DNA from: Ulota crispa
Taxonomy: Eukaryota > Streptophyta > Bryopsida > Orthotrichales > Orthotrichaceae
Reading direction: 5' to 3'
Length of the DNA: 64,000 nucleotides
NCBI GenBank assembly: GCA_963920765.1
Contig: OY987248.1
Coordinates: forward strand, 1,493,001-1,557,000
Shown here: positions 49,557 to 63,710 of the stretch, piece by piece
Layout: every line of letters starts with the position of its first letter
How positions within the stretch are numbered: position 1 is the first letter of the stretch
Made by a program: the position numbers and the translations under genes
Notes under the pieces: generated by a model
What the model saw: the letters and a program-made list of their open reading frames with translations, nothing else
Told to the model about the DNA's origin: nothing
Databases searched by the model: none

Positions 49557-52500
49557 ATGGGGAAGACGATGAAGAGGGTGAGGAAGAGGACGGCGCGCAC
49601 TGTCCGAACAATGCTTCAACCGGAGCACCCTTACCCTCACCAACACTCGCAGCATGCGGTTCTGGCGGTGATAGCCGTCACCGTGTTCTTCATTTTCTCA
49701 GATAACCTGCACATTGTGTTGCAAAAGCTGGATAGCAACATCAAGTGGTGGTCCATCTATGCATTCTTGTTGGGGTTCTTCTATTTCTTCTCCTCGCCAT
49801 TCCTGGGTAGCACCATCCAGCCGAGCTACTCGAATTTCAGTCGATGGTGGGTTTCACAGCTTCAAACCTATTATTTCGTATCACTTTTACAGGACACACT
49901 ACTAATTACTTTTCGATTTCATAATTTCTCCAGTAACAACGGTTTAGTACTTTTCAGGAGCTCTAACTATTGAAAAGACTCATAACTTATATTCTTTAGC
50001 CAGCTCCTGTGAGAATTTGTGATGGTAAGGTAGCGTATACTATTTTTGCATGACTTTGAAGTAGCTTGATAAATGTTTAGAATTGTGCTTTTTGAGGGAT
50101 CAGTCAGTAATGAGCTACGGAGAGATATAACTTTAGGTACAAGAGCAAAATCTGTTGAAAATCAAATTTTACCTGTGTTTGATTATTTTAATGCAATTTC
50201 AAAGTGATTTGAGACATTTTGCCAAGTCATGCTATCGCCATCTGCTAGTAAGCCCAACCCAGTGCATGAACCTTGGTCTTCAAATTGTAGTGTTGGCGAA
50301 TAGAAAAAGTGCTGATTCTTTCTTCTATATCTGAACAGAAGAGCTTTTTTGCAATATCCGAACAAAGCAGAATGGTTGCTGAGCTTTTTTGTTCCGTTCT
50401 GCAGGTATGTGGGGTGGCTCCTGGTTGCAGCAGTGTATCATCTGCCAAGCTTCCAGTCTATGGGCGTCGACATTCGGATGAACCTCTCTCTCTTCTTGAC
50501 CTTATTTCTGTCATCCGTGCTGGCTCTTGTCCTATTCCACATTGGGTTTCTGGGACTCTGGTATCTCGGTTTTGTGACTCGGCTTGCTGGAAAACGACCC
50601 GAAATTTTAACCATTATCCAAAACAGTGCGGTATTCTTCTCTTTCCATGGTCTTGCGCACCATACTGCTTTTCAAAGCATCGTGAATTGCTCTATATATC
50701 AAACCATATCAAATTGTATTTCCAGTATTTGGCAGGCTTTCGAGATAATCAATCAATAAAGCAATAATTTCCAAAATGGGAAGAAACCATAGACTGTATA
50801 ATCAGAGGATTTTCAAACTCAAATCATTTTTTGAAGTACTAACCTCAGTTCAGATGTTTAAAAAGTTGTGTATTCCTACATTGTAGAATATTGCAGAGAG
50901 CACGTTATGCTTTACAAATTATTCGTATGTTTGCTGCAAATGTATTGATGTAAACTTTGTTTGTAATGCAGGTGCTGAGTATTGCATGTTGCGCATTCTA
51001 CAGCCATTGTGGTAACCAGGCTCCGGAGCACCTGGGAATCTTTCAGAGGCAACGGTCAGTGTTTGAGGATTTGCCCAAGTGGGTTGCAGGCTTGCAGAAC
51101 ATGCACCATGCGAAAGAACAGATGTGTACTGAGTGGCTGGGTCCTGTTGGCACTGCCGCAGATTATCCCGTCTTCTCCAAGTGGGCTCTTTATGGCGAGG
51201 TACCACTTCATTAAATCTTGGGCAGTGTCGGCAATAAATCCCATATGTTCTTAGAATGTTCTTTGCATTGTGCAATCTGAAAGCTAGAAACATTATCGCA
51301 TGTCTCCGTTACTGAAAAAGTTGCAAGAATTCCAATTCCAGATGTGTTCTATTATACAGCATAAATCATGATTTAAGCTTCTGTGTCAACCTCAAGGAAA
51401 ATCGAGATTTCTGATGTCTGTTATGAACTAAGGAATGATGTGGACAACATGCAAATCACTGCATATCCAGCAACTTAGTGCATTTACAAAACCCCGTGTA
51501 TCATTGTTTATGGGGCTAAGTTTCTTGAATGATATTTGGATGCAGCGGGTGTGCAACGATGCTTGTGTCGGGGGCCCTACGGATATTATTTCCCCTGTTT
51601 ACTCTCTGTGGGCGACTTTCATAGGAATTTACATTGCTAATTATGTGGTGGAGCGCTCAACAGGGTATGCACTACTATCTTGTTCTTATCCTTAAACCTG
51701 GTTCTATTTATTTGAAGCACTTAGCAGGTTTAGCATCTTTTATGTTGCTTCTTAGAAAAACATACTGCATGTGCATCTTTGGGAAACCCCAAACTCATAT
51801 TCATTAACGGTTCTGAACAGATGGGCTTTGACACATCCTCAGCCAGAGCTCAAGGATGGACCACAGAAAATTACTGTGACTGCACCTGATTTTCTGGACA
51901 TGGTTCCTTGGTATTCTGGGTATGAGAGCTTCTCCCTATCCTACAGTTTTTCGCTTGCTCAGATGTTCTGTTGGCAGATGGACTTACTTTGGTGAATATG
52001 GGCTTGGGGCTTGCTTGGGTCAGAACGTCTGCTGATTTGTTCAAGACAGCTTTCGATCTTCTCGTGTCAGTGACGCTCTTTTTAGGTCGATTTGATATGA
52101 GGACCATGCAGGTATGTTCGTCTCAAAAAATACAACTTGTTATGCGAAATGAGATCTTTTAAGAATATTCTGCGTGTCATGTTTTGAGACTTTATTTTAT
52201 TGCCCTTGTTATCGGTCTGGGCAATATCATCATGTCGAAAGTGATTTCAAAGAGTATTGCTACTGCAATTGTAATCATATAGAGAGCTCAGATTCCTATT
52301 TGCCTTAATACTCTGTTGGTGTAAATAAATGCAGCTACAGACGTGATTTGTCCATATGAATTGCTTGTGGAATACTTGTCCTGACACATGCATTTGTGCA
52401 CTGCAGGCAGCAATGACACAGGCTAATCAACATAATAAGGACGACGGATTCCTGTATGACCATTTGAGCAAACGGGAAGATCTTTGGTTTGATTTCATGG

Positions 52501-55500
52501 CTGACACAGGTGATGGTGGCAATTCCACCTACAGTGTTGCACGGCTTCTTGCACAACCCTCCCTTAAAATGGGGAAAGTAGAATTACCGCGCGGTCGTCT
52601 GCTTATTATTGGTGGAGATCTTGCGTAAGTGCTTCTGATTCTCTACTGGTAGATTCTTTGGCGTTGTTAGTTGTAGAACTTTTAGTAAGCCCTACAAAAA
52701 AAGGTTTCTTGTTTAGTGTTTAGTTGTGAATAATCTCTTTGCAATTGAACCTGCGATGTTTGGAGTTGATTCAAGCTGTTGCAAACAGCAGCAAGCTTGA
52801 ACAGACACGAGTGTGACTTGATATCAAAGTCGTAATTTGACTGTTTGTGTTTTGCATTTCAATGTATGAAGGAAATTTGATTTTAATTGCTGTTTGTTTC
52901 TCATTTTGCCCTCACTGTGCGTGTGCAACAGGTATCCAAACCCGTCTACATACTCCTATGAACGACGCTTGTTTCAGCCCTTTGAATATGCATTGCAGCC
53001 ACCCTCCTGGTACACGCCAGAGCATATTGCGGTAACAAAACCTGAGCTTCCTGAAGGTGTGGATTCTTTGGAGAAATATCAGGGGCCACAATGCTTTGCT
53101 ATACCTGGCAATCACGGTAATGGTTTTTGAACTTCAAGAGTTTTTCCAACCCACCTTTCACCCAAAATAATGTCAGAGTATAGTCCCTGTTTTTTTAATT
53201 AAATTGTAGATTTGCCTTATGAATGATCTCGTCTTGGATTCTAATTTTTTTGGCGGAGTTTGAGTTGATATTGAATTTTGTGTGCTGGTACAGACTGGTT
53301 TGACGGGCTTGATACATTTATGAGGTACATATGTCATAGGAGTTGGCTTGGTGGTTGGTTGTTACCTCAGCAGAAGAGCTACTTTGCATTGCGTCTGCCA
53401 CATGGTTGGTGGCTCTTTGGCCTTGATCAAGCCCTTCATGGCGACATTGATATTTTCCAGTTCAAGTATTTCACAGAGATCGTCAGGAAACACGTGAGTT
53501 CGCTCTATGCTTAATATGTAGGCAATTAAATTTTTGATTACAAATAGTACATATCATTATTTCATTCATCGTGTGTTCCTAACGACCTCTCATACATTAG
53601 ATTTTTAAATGGCATGATGTTTCTTCTGGTGGTTAAATATTACAGCTGTTGAATCCTCCATAAGCAAGAGGTTTTCAGTTTCATCATGCCTCTAAGTTTT
53701 ATCTTGAGGAACGTATGAGTTGATCCATATTTCGGTTTTTATTTAGTTTTCGGGTATGTGCATCAGGTGGAGGAGAATGATTCAGTCATACTAGTGACGC
53801 ATGAGCCGAATTGGTTGCTAGATTGGTACTGGGACAGTGGTACCGGAAGTAATGTGGCTCATTTTATTAAGGATCACCTCAAGGGGCGGTGCCGTCTTCG
53901 CCTCGCAGGTGATCTTCACAATTACATGCGACACCAACTGGTGTCAGGTTCTTCCACATCAGTGGAGCATCTGATTGTGAACGGCTCCGGCGGTGCTTTC
54001 CTTCATCCAACTCACGTATTTGGAGGCTTTAATAAATATCAGGATGGCGACTATGAAACGAGATATGCCTATCCTTCTCTCAAAGAATCTGAACGAGTAC
54101 GTAATCCTTACACCGTCGTAATCAGTCCAGTGCCTGCCTTGAAGTTCGTATGCTTAATAAACAGCCACGTTCTACAGTCGTTGCTATCTTGTGCAATTTC
54201 GTGTTAAAAGAAAATACTGATTATCTTCCAACCATCAGGAGCTTACGGATGGATTTTGTGACCTTTTCTACAGATTGCATGGGGAAATATCTTGAAGTTT
54301 CGGAAGAAGAACTGGCGTTTTGATGTTATAGGTGGATTGGTATACTTTATCCTGGTGTTCTCAATGTTTCCGCAGGTGAAACTAGTCTTGCTGTATTTTG
54401 CCTTCAAGCTCTGATATCTTTGTCTGGAATGTTTTGTGGAAACCTGTACAGAGCATACATTGCTTCCGACTTGTTTGTTGATTGAACTGCAAATTATTGT
54501 CTTTAGTAACAAGGATAATTTGGTGTTTGGCATCAGTGTGAATTGGACCAGGTACTTCGAGACGACACTATTTCTGGCCATTTGTGGGAATTTGGATCCA
54601 CCATGGGTCGAGCGTTTTTGGACATGCTGGAACACAGCTACGTTTCAGTGACAGGAGCATTGGTGCTTGCCTTCTGTTCCGTCTTGTTCGTTCCGGTGAA
54701 GGTGTCCCGCAGCAAGCGGATTGTGATTGGACTCCTGCATTTTGCGGCTCATCTAACATCTGCGATTGCTTATATGATTTTGTTGGAGATTGGTATAGAG
54801 ACTTGTGTACGCCATGGTCTACTTGGCACATCTGGTGAGTTTCTGCACATAAACTACATATGCCACGTATTCGTTTTAATCAAACAAGCTAGATAATACT
54901 GTTTGCGTCACTTTAAGCATTTTAATGCATTGAAGATTATGAAATTGATAATGTATGGTGCACTATAGAAATCTTTGCGTACAAGAGTTAAATCTGTTCA
55001 GATCTAACCTTTATCAATATAGGAGTTTCTTATGCAAAGTGGAAGGCTTTAGACCACTTAAAGCGATAGCAGACAGTCCTATTTCCATTCAAGGATCAGC
55101 GCTCATAGCCGTTAAGCTAAAGCCTTGCTTACACTATTTGAGAATATGTACAGAAAATGGTTTTGAATGATGGTGATGTCAGGTTATCATTCACTGTATT
55201 CATTTTACCACACGAAGGAGGGTGAGCACTTTCCAGATCCAACTGGTCTAAGGGCTCGTATCGAGTATTGGACTTTGGGTTTCTATCCAGCGTGTATAAA
55301 GTACCTTATGGCAGCATTTGATGTACCAGAGGTACGCAGTCAACGTCGTTTGATATGATCACCTTTTCTTCGTACCAGTAATATTATCTACACCAAATTA
55401 TACATCATCTGCAATACACTATTCGTTTTGAAGGGTATGCAATGGGGGTTAATTGCCATTGTTTCTACTGTGGCAGGTCATGGCAGTCACGAGAGCCAAC

Positions 55501-56650
55501 ATTTGCAAAAGTGGGATGGACTCCTTGCCAAGAGGATTTGTACTTGCCTATTACACCTCTGTGTTCTTGTACTATTGGGTTTTCTCAACGCCGGTGGTGT
55601 CGTGGGTGTTTGGAAGCTACCTTTACGCCTGCATAAATTGGTTTCATCTCCACTTTGATGAAGCATTCTCATCGCTCCGCATCGCCAATTACAAGTCTTT
55701 CAACCGTCTCCATATCAACTCCGACGGTGAATTACATGTTTATACCTTAGCTATAGACAAGGTTTGTGATCAAAACTCCTTTACAAATGTGCCTTTCTAT
55801 TCTCTATATCACGTGCACTTGGATGCCAGGCTTTCACTATTGGATTGTGTACTAACTGATAGTCTACTTTGGAAGATAATAGGCAAACTATAATAGCTTT
55901 CAGAACTTTCATTTTAGAGCTATTAACGTGAGTTTTAATAAAAATGGACTAATCCATGATAAATGAAGTCAGAAATTCTGATTTTCGAGGAAAACCAAGC
56001 CTTTATTTTTGTAAATTTTTGCATTATATCTTCCTCATAGACAGCGAGAAATGAGAAAACGCAATATTTGCAAAAAAATGGATTGTGTTTTTTCTTAAAA
56101 ACTAACTTTGTTGACTCCATTTTTCATGGAATTTCCACTTGTGAAGCTTTACGTTTACTGCATTGCTTACAAAGGTGCACATTTTTTACAGGTGCCGAAG
56201 GAGTGGGCCCTGGATCCAAAATGGGAATCAGAGCAGAAATACAAGCTTTCATACGACTGGGAGTGCCCAAGCCAGTGGACTCCTGTAGGGCATATTCGTG
56301 ACCGGTTTTCAAGGGTCACCGTGATTGACTCTTTTATCATTCCCAAGCATCGTTCTAAAATTAGTAATGGTGCTTGTGAGAAAGGGGTGTCGAGGAGCAC
56401 AACGGAATATGGACTGGACCTGGACGATCCTGTAGTGATGGCTGCGAATGATCTGAAAGCCAAGGTTGCTTTGAACACAGAATCTGAGGTTGGCTGGAAC
56501 AGCAGTGGTTTGCGTTCTCTGGCAACACCGCAGGAGTCAGAGTGGATATCAAATAGTGATTTGGTAGAAGGTATCAATTCGGCTGTACGTTATGGCAAGG
56601 TGTTTGATACTAGTGGCGAAAGCGATAGTAGTAGCCTAAGCAGTTATTGA
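49557..56650 (+). CDS. Multi-pass membrane calcineurin-like metallophosphoesterase
   Basis: Fifteen exons keep frame throughout: 49557-49846, 50405-50630, 50972-51199, 51546-51664, 51821-51919, 52024-52111, 52407-52624, 52932-53116, 53294-53493, 53767-54096, 54274-54375, 54537-54834, 55183-55331, 55477-55761, 56192-56650. The product has 1091 residues. Several membrane spans precede the catalytic part (33-50, 63-83, about 125-153, 265-282). The phosphoesterase core shows ADTGDG at 382-387, GGDLAYP at 419-425, GNHDWF at 482-487, THEP at 562-565 and GDLH at 599-602, which supply the two-metal site. Three or more C-terminal spans and a soluble tail follow. It matches the large plant-conserved membrane phosphoesterase family; substrate unknown. 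The start is the first in-frame ATG, followed by a basic stretch. Confidence 0.9.
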
Positions 56651-58710
56651 TTTTTTCAAATCTACGGGTGCTACCAGCGAAACAGAATTTAATTTCTCTA
56701 TTCCCAACACGAGGTATGTTTCTCAAACCCATGGAATTTTGTTTTTTTTACGTTGTTGGGAGATGTGTACGGATAGTTGAATTTGACGACTATAATTGTG
56801 TTAAACAAGACTAATAGTGTATACTATTTGTATTTATAGAAAGTCAGAGTTGCCTTTCACCAATAACAACCGGAGATGATGATGATTGATTGTTTGAGGG
56901 ATTTCTGCTATAGGGCGAGTTGTTAACACGTGGTAGGCTAATACTGTGATTCTTGGTACTTTTATCAGGGGTTCCTTTTGGAGTTGGTTTTCCTGAGATC
57001 ATATGAGCGCTCAACAGCAAAGGCTAGCAAGAAATTTTCATGCAATTGTATTGATTTCTCAAGCTGCGCTGTTTGCTACTTGAGACATGCATTTCCTTGT
57101 ATTCTTTCTATTAGACCATTGATTCTTGTAATGAACTGGACTGTACAGTACAGTCCTGCTCAAACATTGACGAAGTTTTGATCATGTACATGATTTAAGC
57201 ACCCATTTTACACGTGCTATTAGCTCACTATTTTTTTTTTCCAATTGGGATGACGTTGGTGGATTTGTCAGTGGTCCTGGACATTTTCTGTAATTTTTTA
57301 TCTTTGGCCTATGAGTTGGATGGCAGGTTTGGACGGAGATGGTATTCCTGACCTTCTTTGATATGGAATCCATCCAGGTTGTACATCTGAAATGTATAAT
57401 GTGCTAAAACGAGTTGTCTTTCTAAGCGTATCGTAGGTTATATGACATGTTGGGGTATCACTTTGCTACTCTTTGTGCAAATGATTTTGAGAAACCCAGG
57501 AGAGCTTGCAGATTTTGCATTATGACGATGTTTTCATATGTTACATGGGGTTATTTCGATACTGGAACGAAGGGAAAGAACAGTGTAGATGGAAGATGGT
57601 GGAAGAATCAAGCAATTAGGAGAGAATGATGGATGGGGCTGTGAACTGGCCGCTCTTGCACCTTTCCTTGTACAATTTTTTTGAAGGCACAATAATGCGC
57701 TGATCTTGTCCCATGTTGTTATAGTTCCAGCCGTTGCACAAAGTTGGCTGCAAGCTATTACTGACATTATGGCATTTGATTACATGTTACAAGGGAAGTT
57801 TGAGGGCATTGAGAGATAAGAAAATTTGCACTGTGAGATGGTCATTATGATGGGGCCTTGTCTTGGTTTTGCTTTATTGTGGTTTTGTTTGAGCTGTGAA
57901 AGTATCCTCAAACTCCCACATAATTGGCTCCCACCAACAAAAACAATGTTACAGTTGCATCCATTGTCTTGGGTTGATGATGCTCTTGTAGGAGTCAAAT
58001 AGATATCTTTATGAACAAAGTGCATGCATTTAGTCCTCCTTGCTCTAATTCAAAGAATATGTCAAAACTTGGAACAAAATTGTATAGCATGTTCAACCTT
58101 CAAAGATTATTGCAAATGAGCATTAAAAGGTTAAGGACACAATTCTACACTAATCCAAAATTAAAACTCAAAAGCAATACACAAGTTTGCAAAAGTTTGC
58201 ATTGTAAAGTTGTATGATGTTTCTAAGGTTTCCAATTCCAAGATCAACATGAATGTTTGATCTAAGTGTATACAAATTGGAAGCAAATACATGAACATAT
58301 TGCATAAAATATCCTTAAGAAAAGAAATAAAACATGTTCACATTCGAGTAGTTTATCCTCATTGAAAGCACTAATGAATAAAAACTATAAAAAAACACCA
58401 ACAAAAATAGATTTTAACATAAATCTAATTAACAAAGACTAAAATATAATGATTAACTTTCAACAATAAAGGTAGTTACACCTTCAAAGATAAAGCTTCT
58501 ATGAAGTATGAGAAGCTATGGAATGGAAATAGGAACCAAGGGGGCACTTCTTAATGAAGGTGTGACTCCCCTTTTATTTGTAGTGGAGAATAGAGAATGA
58601 GTTCACCTAGAAAATGGTGATGCAGTAAGAAAGAAAACATTCAATTAAGACCTCCAGCTACAAGGAGGGTGAAAGCAAGAATAGCAAGATGAAAAAAAGA
58701 CACACATTAA
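56651..58710. other. 3' region of the metallophosphoesterase and intergenic DNA
   Basis: Downstream sequence with short open frames and no motifs. The 3' UTR probably covers the first few hundred bases. No other gene seen. Confidence 0.35.
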
Positions 58711-59088
58711 TTAAGGGGCTTGATACTACCAACCCCTTTTTGATATTGCCACCCTTGTCCATTACATTGTTGTTCAACTTTTAGTGGTTTTTGGGGACAA
58801 TTTTTATTAAAATTTAGAATTAAATATGTATCAAGTCAAGTGATTTTTTGTTGGTGTTTTTCAAAATGATAAACTTTAATCAAATTTTTTGATAAGAAAA
58901 GGTAATAGAGTGTTGTTTTTTCTTATCAAAAATTTTGATAGTAGTTTTCATTTTGAAAAACACCAACAAAAAATCACTTGGTTTGATACATATTTAATTT
59001 AATTTAATTTTTTTCAAAATTGTCCCCAAAAACCACTAAAAACTCAACAATGTTGTAAAAGAGGGGGTGGCGATATCAAGACTCTTAA
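58711..59088. mobile_element. Fold-back element flanked by TTAA
   Basis: Arms around 58711-58905 and 58915-59088 are reverse complements: TTTTTCAAAATGATAAAC on the left against TAGTTTTCATTTTGAAAAA on the right, and GTGGTTTTTGGGGACAATTT against AAATTGTCCCCAAAAACCAC. TTAA lies at both ends (58711-58714 and 59085-59088), so it may belong to the TTAA group although its termini (GGGGCTTGATA) differ. Confidence 0.6.
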
Positions 59089-59526
59089 TAAAAGCTTCAT
59101 GCACAATAACTTGTTCACATCTATTCTCCTTTGGAGATGAAGAAAAATTCTCAACCTTCAAAGAATATGGCCTTTGCAAATTAAGGAGAGAGTGCCATGT
59201 CCCCATTCTTAGTAAATGGAGCAGAACAGGGTGAATGAAGGTGTGGCTACCCCTAATGAATGACAATATTTAATTTTTTTGCAAACAAGAAAATACATTT
59301 TCCCAAATACAGGCTCAAAACAATCTAAATGCTTGTTTCAAAACTGAAATGTGCTACAAATTCCACATAATATATTACAAAGTTGGTTCCAAGCACACTT
59401 CAAACAAATGTATCACACAAAGCCAGTAAGTGTGATAATAAAGAATGAAATCTATCAAAAGTATGCATGTGGGTGCCATTACAGAATCAATTAAATTCTA
59501 CGACAGACACACAAACAACCAAACCT
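59089..59526. other. Intergenic, nothing recognised
   Basis: No gene; probably includes the 3' UTR of the CofD-like gene. Confidence 0.3.
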
Positions 59527-62500
59527 TCACGTCGAAGTATGTAAATGATGAATAGCAATCTCAACTTGCAGTGCCTCTATCAAAGCTTTTGGTTCAAAAA
59601 TCCTGCCTAATTTTTCGTCAATAATAGTTTCTATAACCACCTGCAATTATGAAACACAATTCAAGGTTAAGATGATTATCCCATACAAATCATAACTTTG
59701 TCACCTCTATTATGCAATTTTCTATAGATAGAAATAAGAAATGGAAAAACAAATAAAAACATAAGCATTGAGAAGGTCCATGAAGCTTACTACTCGAACA
59801 ATTCCCATTTCAGCCAAATTTTCCACGTCAACTTCTATCTCTCCGCCATCAGGCACAAGCATGACTGATATAAAATCACTTGGCTGAACACACCCACAGA
59901 CTACGTTAATAAAAGACGATATTTGATAAAAGCCTGCTTGTTACATGGACATAAATACAAATCCACTAAACTGTCAAAAATCCTAAGGAGCGACAACCTC
60001 GAAGTACCCAAGTTAAGAAGATATTAAAGAGTTCATGCAGTCAATTATCACTTTTGTTAAGATTGTAGGGTGTAATTAATTTCTTTACATGAAGTTGGCA
60101 GGCTGTGATGCCAACTCTATGTAGCACAAATGGCAACCGCCCTATTTTGCGGTATATGTCCAAAACGTATTAGGATACTTTACTACTTGCAGCTTCCTTA
60201 GTGATTAAGTCCAACTCCTCTCAATATGGAATCAGCCACTTCACTACTCGAATTTAGAAGGCTTAGAACGTTTGAACCAACATTTTGGTACATTCAATAG
60301 CAGCGTTTGCCTCACCTTTTTGGGAGCAAACTACGAAATAACTCTTAAAAAAAGACAACTGCAGGTTAAATATCAAAATCAGCAATCCTCTCTAGAGAGA
60401 GACTTTTGAGGTTACTTTCAAAATAGACAAATCAATAAGTCTCGAACTTTGAAATGGATTGTTTAGTTTATTGACCACATTTTTGGTGTTGCTGAAGGAG
60501 GTGACATTTGGTAGTGCTATTTGACCATTTAAGGTACTTGGTGTAAAAAATTAGAATGAAGTTTCAGGCAGATGGTTTGAGTAACTCACCGAGTGATCAA
60601 GACTAGGACAAGGGTCATCGCTGTGCTGCACCTCCACAGAGTCACAGAACTTGCGGTTGAGAGCATCAGTAATGGAAGAAACATATTGTGAAGCAGACAT
60701 GCCGGCAGTTTCACGATCATGTGTCCCATTCAGAATCAGCACCTGCATTCTTCTCCAATCACTATCTCAGCGCCCTTTTATCAACAATCACTATGCCATA
60801 CTTAACTAATTCTAGAATCCAAAGGCAACTTTGGACCAGACAAAGTCATAATGATTGAAAAATATTCCACTATTATGCACATTCTCTAAAACGAAACTTT
60901 CCAAACATGGACTCCTTTAGACCCAACTTTCCAAACATGGACTATCTCCTACCAAGGAATCACTTTATGCGCCACATATTGGTAAAACTTTCCAATTTCT
61001 CTTCACCTTACTACATCATTTTCTAGTCTTTAAACTTCGCATTGTCCAGAATTAGTCATATGGAGCATAATACTCCCATGACTATTGCAAACTTGACACA
61101 TACTCTTTGTTCTGGCTATCTGTGTTACCAACTGAGTAAAAAGAAAAACTTGCTTCTACTCTAAAGTCCTGTAAAAGTAATTTCTCAGGTCTCGCAAGAG
61201 AGGTGATTGTGCGCTGACCTTGAGACATGAACGAGCAGCTATGGTTTCGCCAACTCCCCTCAGGACCTGAATGATCACAAGCTTATAACGGAGTTAGTTT
61301 GTAAGAGGTACATTATGACACCAAGCACCCATTGCTTATACGTTAAAACACAAACAAACTTACTGTTCCTCTTAAAATTCACATATACTTAACTGTCAGC
61401 ACACGTCTAAAGTGATAGAACAGGTGCACAAATGAAGCCCCTTCTACCTTAGACTCAAAAAAAACTAGATCTTTTTCTCACCCAATTTTTCTCTGGCTAT
61501 TACGGAAACTGAGTCACTGAAATTGAATAATTGGTCAATTCAACCGCAGCCACAGACACACCACCCCTCTCTCCCATTGTGACTCCTCACTAACAGCTGT
61601 GGGGTTTTACATACGGGAATTCTACCCGCGAGTTTTGCAATCCCTCGTTATTTTGATAAAAATAGACTTATTTAGGAGTTTGGACAATATCTCAAAAAAA
61701 ATCTTTCCCATTATTCATAGAGAGGTCTCTCTATGCTTAGTGATCATTTCGGGGTCTACATAGGGAGACCCTTTTATGATCATATGACCACAGAAAGTCC
61801 TCCATGAAGCATTTTTTACGATGCTGCGAATTTGTTTTTTGAGGTGGTCTAAAACCATGCTGACGAGAAACTAAACAGGAAACAGGCAAAAGCAGCACCT
61901 AGTTAATAACAACACTCAGTGTATCAATCAAACAAACCACGTATCGAAATGAAGGTAACATCAATTTTATAGAGAAAACATTACCAAGGATGGGCATATG
62001 GAAGTGTACAGTGAACCCATGCCATACACAACAGCATCCACTAGAGAGAGTTGCTCCACCACGGTAGGGTTCACAGCTGGAAAGACCTGCCACATGAGTT
62101 GGTTTGCTTATTTGGTGCCAGTATCTAGAGCTTTTCATCAATGCCACAACAAGCTTATCCTGAAGTTTTTATCTGCAACTTTGCAATCGAACGTTGAAGC
62201 CAACCGGAAACTTCTCTCTGCGAACCTCATGAAAAACATTGTTGCCTTCACTAGACATATAGAAAATGCGCTTTATAGGTGATGGCAAGGGTAACGATGC
62301 CTGCATTTTACACATTGGGCACGTATCAGTCTCAGTACAATAGAACCTGTCTAGAAGCATATTATGTGAGTAAATAACCTCCATAAACGACCTTCTCAGC
62401 CCCAACCATCAAATGAATAATATGTTCCTACCACGGTGGAACTCTATTAATGAATAACCTGTCAGAGTGCAGGTTCTGCTGTAGTAGAATAATAATTTAA

Positions 62501-63710
62501 CACAAAATAGGGCCAACTCATACGAAAGACAGCCAGGAGCAGGAAAATCTAGCTACCCGTACAGTCTCTTCTTCCAGACCTGATACTTGGAAGACCCCAC
62601 ACATATGCTCTTCAAACAGCCACTAAACCGTGCAGGCTATCCTGCTTAGGTACTATTAAGAAAATTAAAAAGATTAGGGGCACCCTAGGAATTCATCTCA
62701 TTTACCTTTGGTTTATACAAATATACGAGGGTCCTATGCATTTAAGATAGGGCTTTGTCAGTTGCGACTCCCTGCAAAACGCTAGGTTTGTCTAGCAGGT
62801 CCTCTATTCTAATCCTGTCGTCAAAATAAATATCAAATTTCCAAGTAGGTGACCAAGAAAAGCGTTCTCTGCTTAGAATAGTGATTCAGTCTGCAACTCC
62901 AACTTAAAAAAAGTACCTTTGTTACTGATGTTCTACACTTCGCATTCTTGACTGTCGGATGAGAAATTGCATTCTGGCCCTTGATAACCGTTCCGTCCTG
63001 CAATATTGCAAATCACCCTATGCTTGGAACTCTGCAGAATATACCTTTGAAAGTGGAACTTTGTCAACAATGGGTGACTCCCTAAACAGGAATTTAATTA
63101 AAATAAAATTAAGTAATTCATTTCCGCTTGAACGTCATTCACCTAAAGACAGAACTAACATTTCAATTAAGCTTCATCAACTCCACCCTGAACAGACAAC
63201 AAAAAAACTGGGAAGACGGGGGTCTGATAAATATCAGTTCAGAGATTCAATTTAGCAGAAAGTGGCAGAAGTAACGATTCCTAGTGAGTTTAAGCGACAA
63301 CCAAAGAATTAAATATTCAGAACTGAACTATTTTTAGTTCTTTCTAAAATAAATTCTTGTTTAGGGAGTCGCATAATATACCAGTAAAAGCATTGAGAAG
63401 ATAGAAACAGATAGAACCGCGAGGTTTTTTACGTATAAGGCTATATCAGTGTTGTTTTTATTCCACGTGGCACTTTGCCACCCTGTATATTTCACGGAAG
63501 GCTTTTGCTATATTGTTTTGATTGCAGCAAAAGTACAGGTAGGATGAACATACTTGTAACTCGCAACCCAAAGTCAGTCGATCATTTGTACAGATTGCTG
63601 GCAGCACTGAGCTGTGCGTTGGGATGTGGGAGACTCGCGAATACAGGAATATTGCTGCATCCAATGATTGGAAGAAAATCCGAGCTCCAGCAAAGAAAAA
63701 ATTCCCTATA
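59527..63710 (-). CDS. CofD-like (2-phospho-L-lactate transferase family) protein, 5' end beyond window
   Basis: Eight exons on the minus strand keep frame: 63710-63554, 62997-62917, 62300-62226, 62086-61985, 61266-61219, 60742-60590, 59883-59791, 59640-59527, coding the last 273 residues. The first visible exon opens inside a codon, so earlier exons (about 150-200 residues with the usual N-terminal nucleotide-binding part) lie past 64000. Recognisable blocks are GNFFFAGARIFFQSLDAAIF, CTNDRLTLGCEL, KRIFYMSSEGNN, VVYGMGSLYTSICPSL, LILNGTHDRETAG, ITDALNR and FEPKALIEAL. These match plant proteins of the CofD family. In prokaryotes CofD makes the F420 cofactor precursor; the plant role is not established, so I assign family only. 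Confidence 0.88.
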
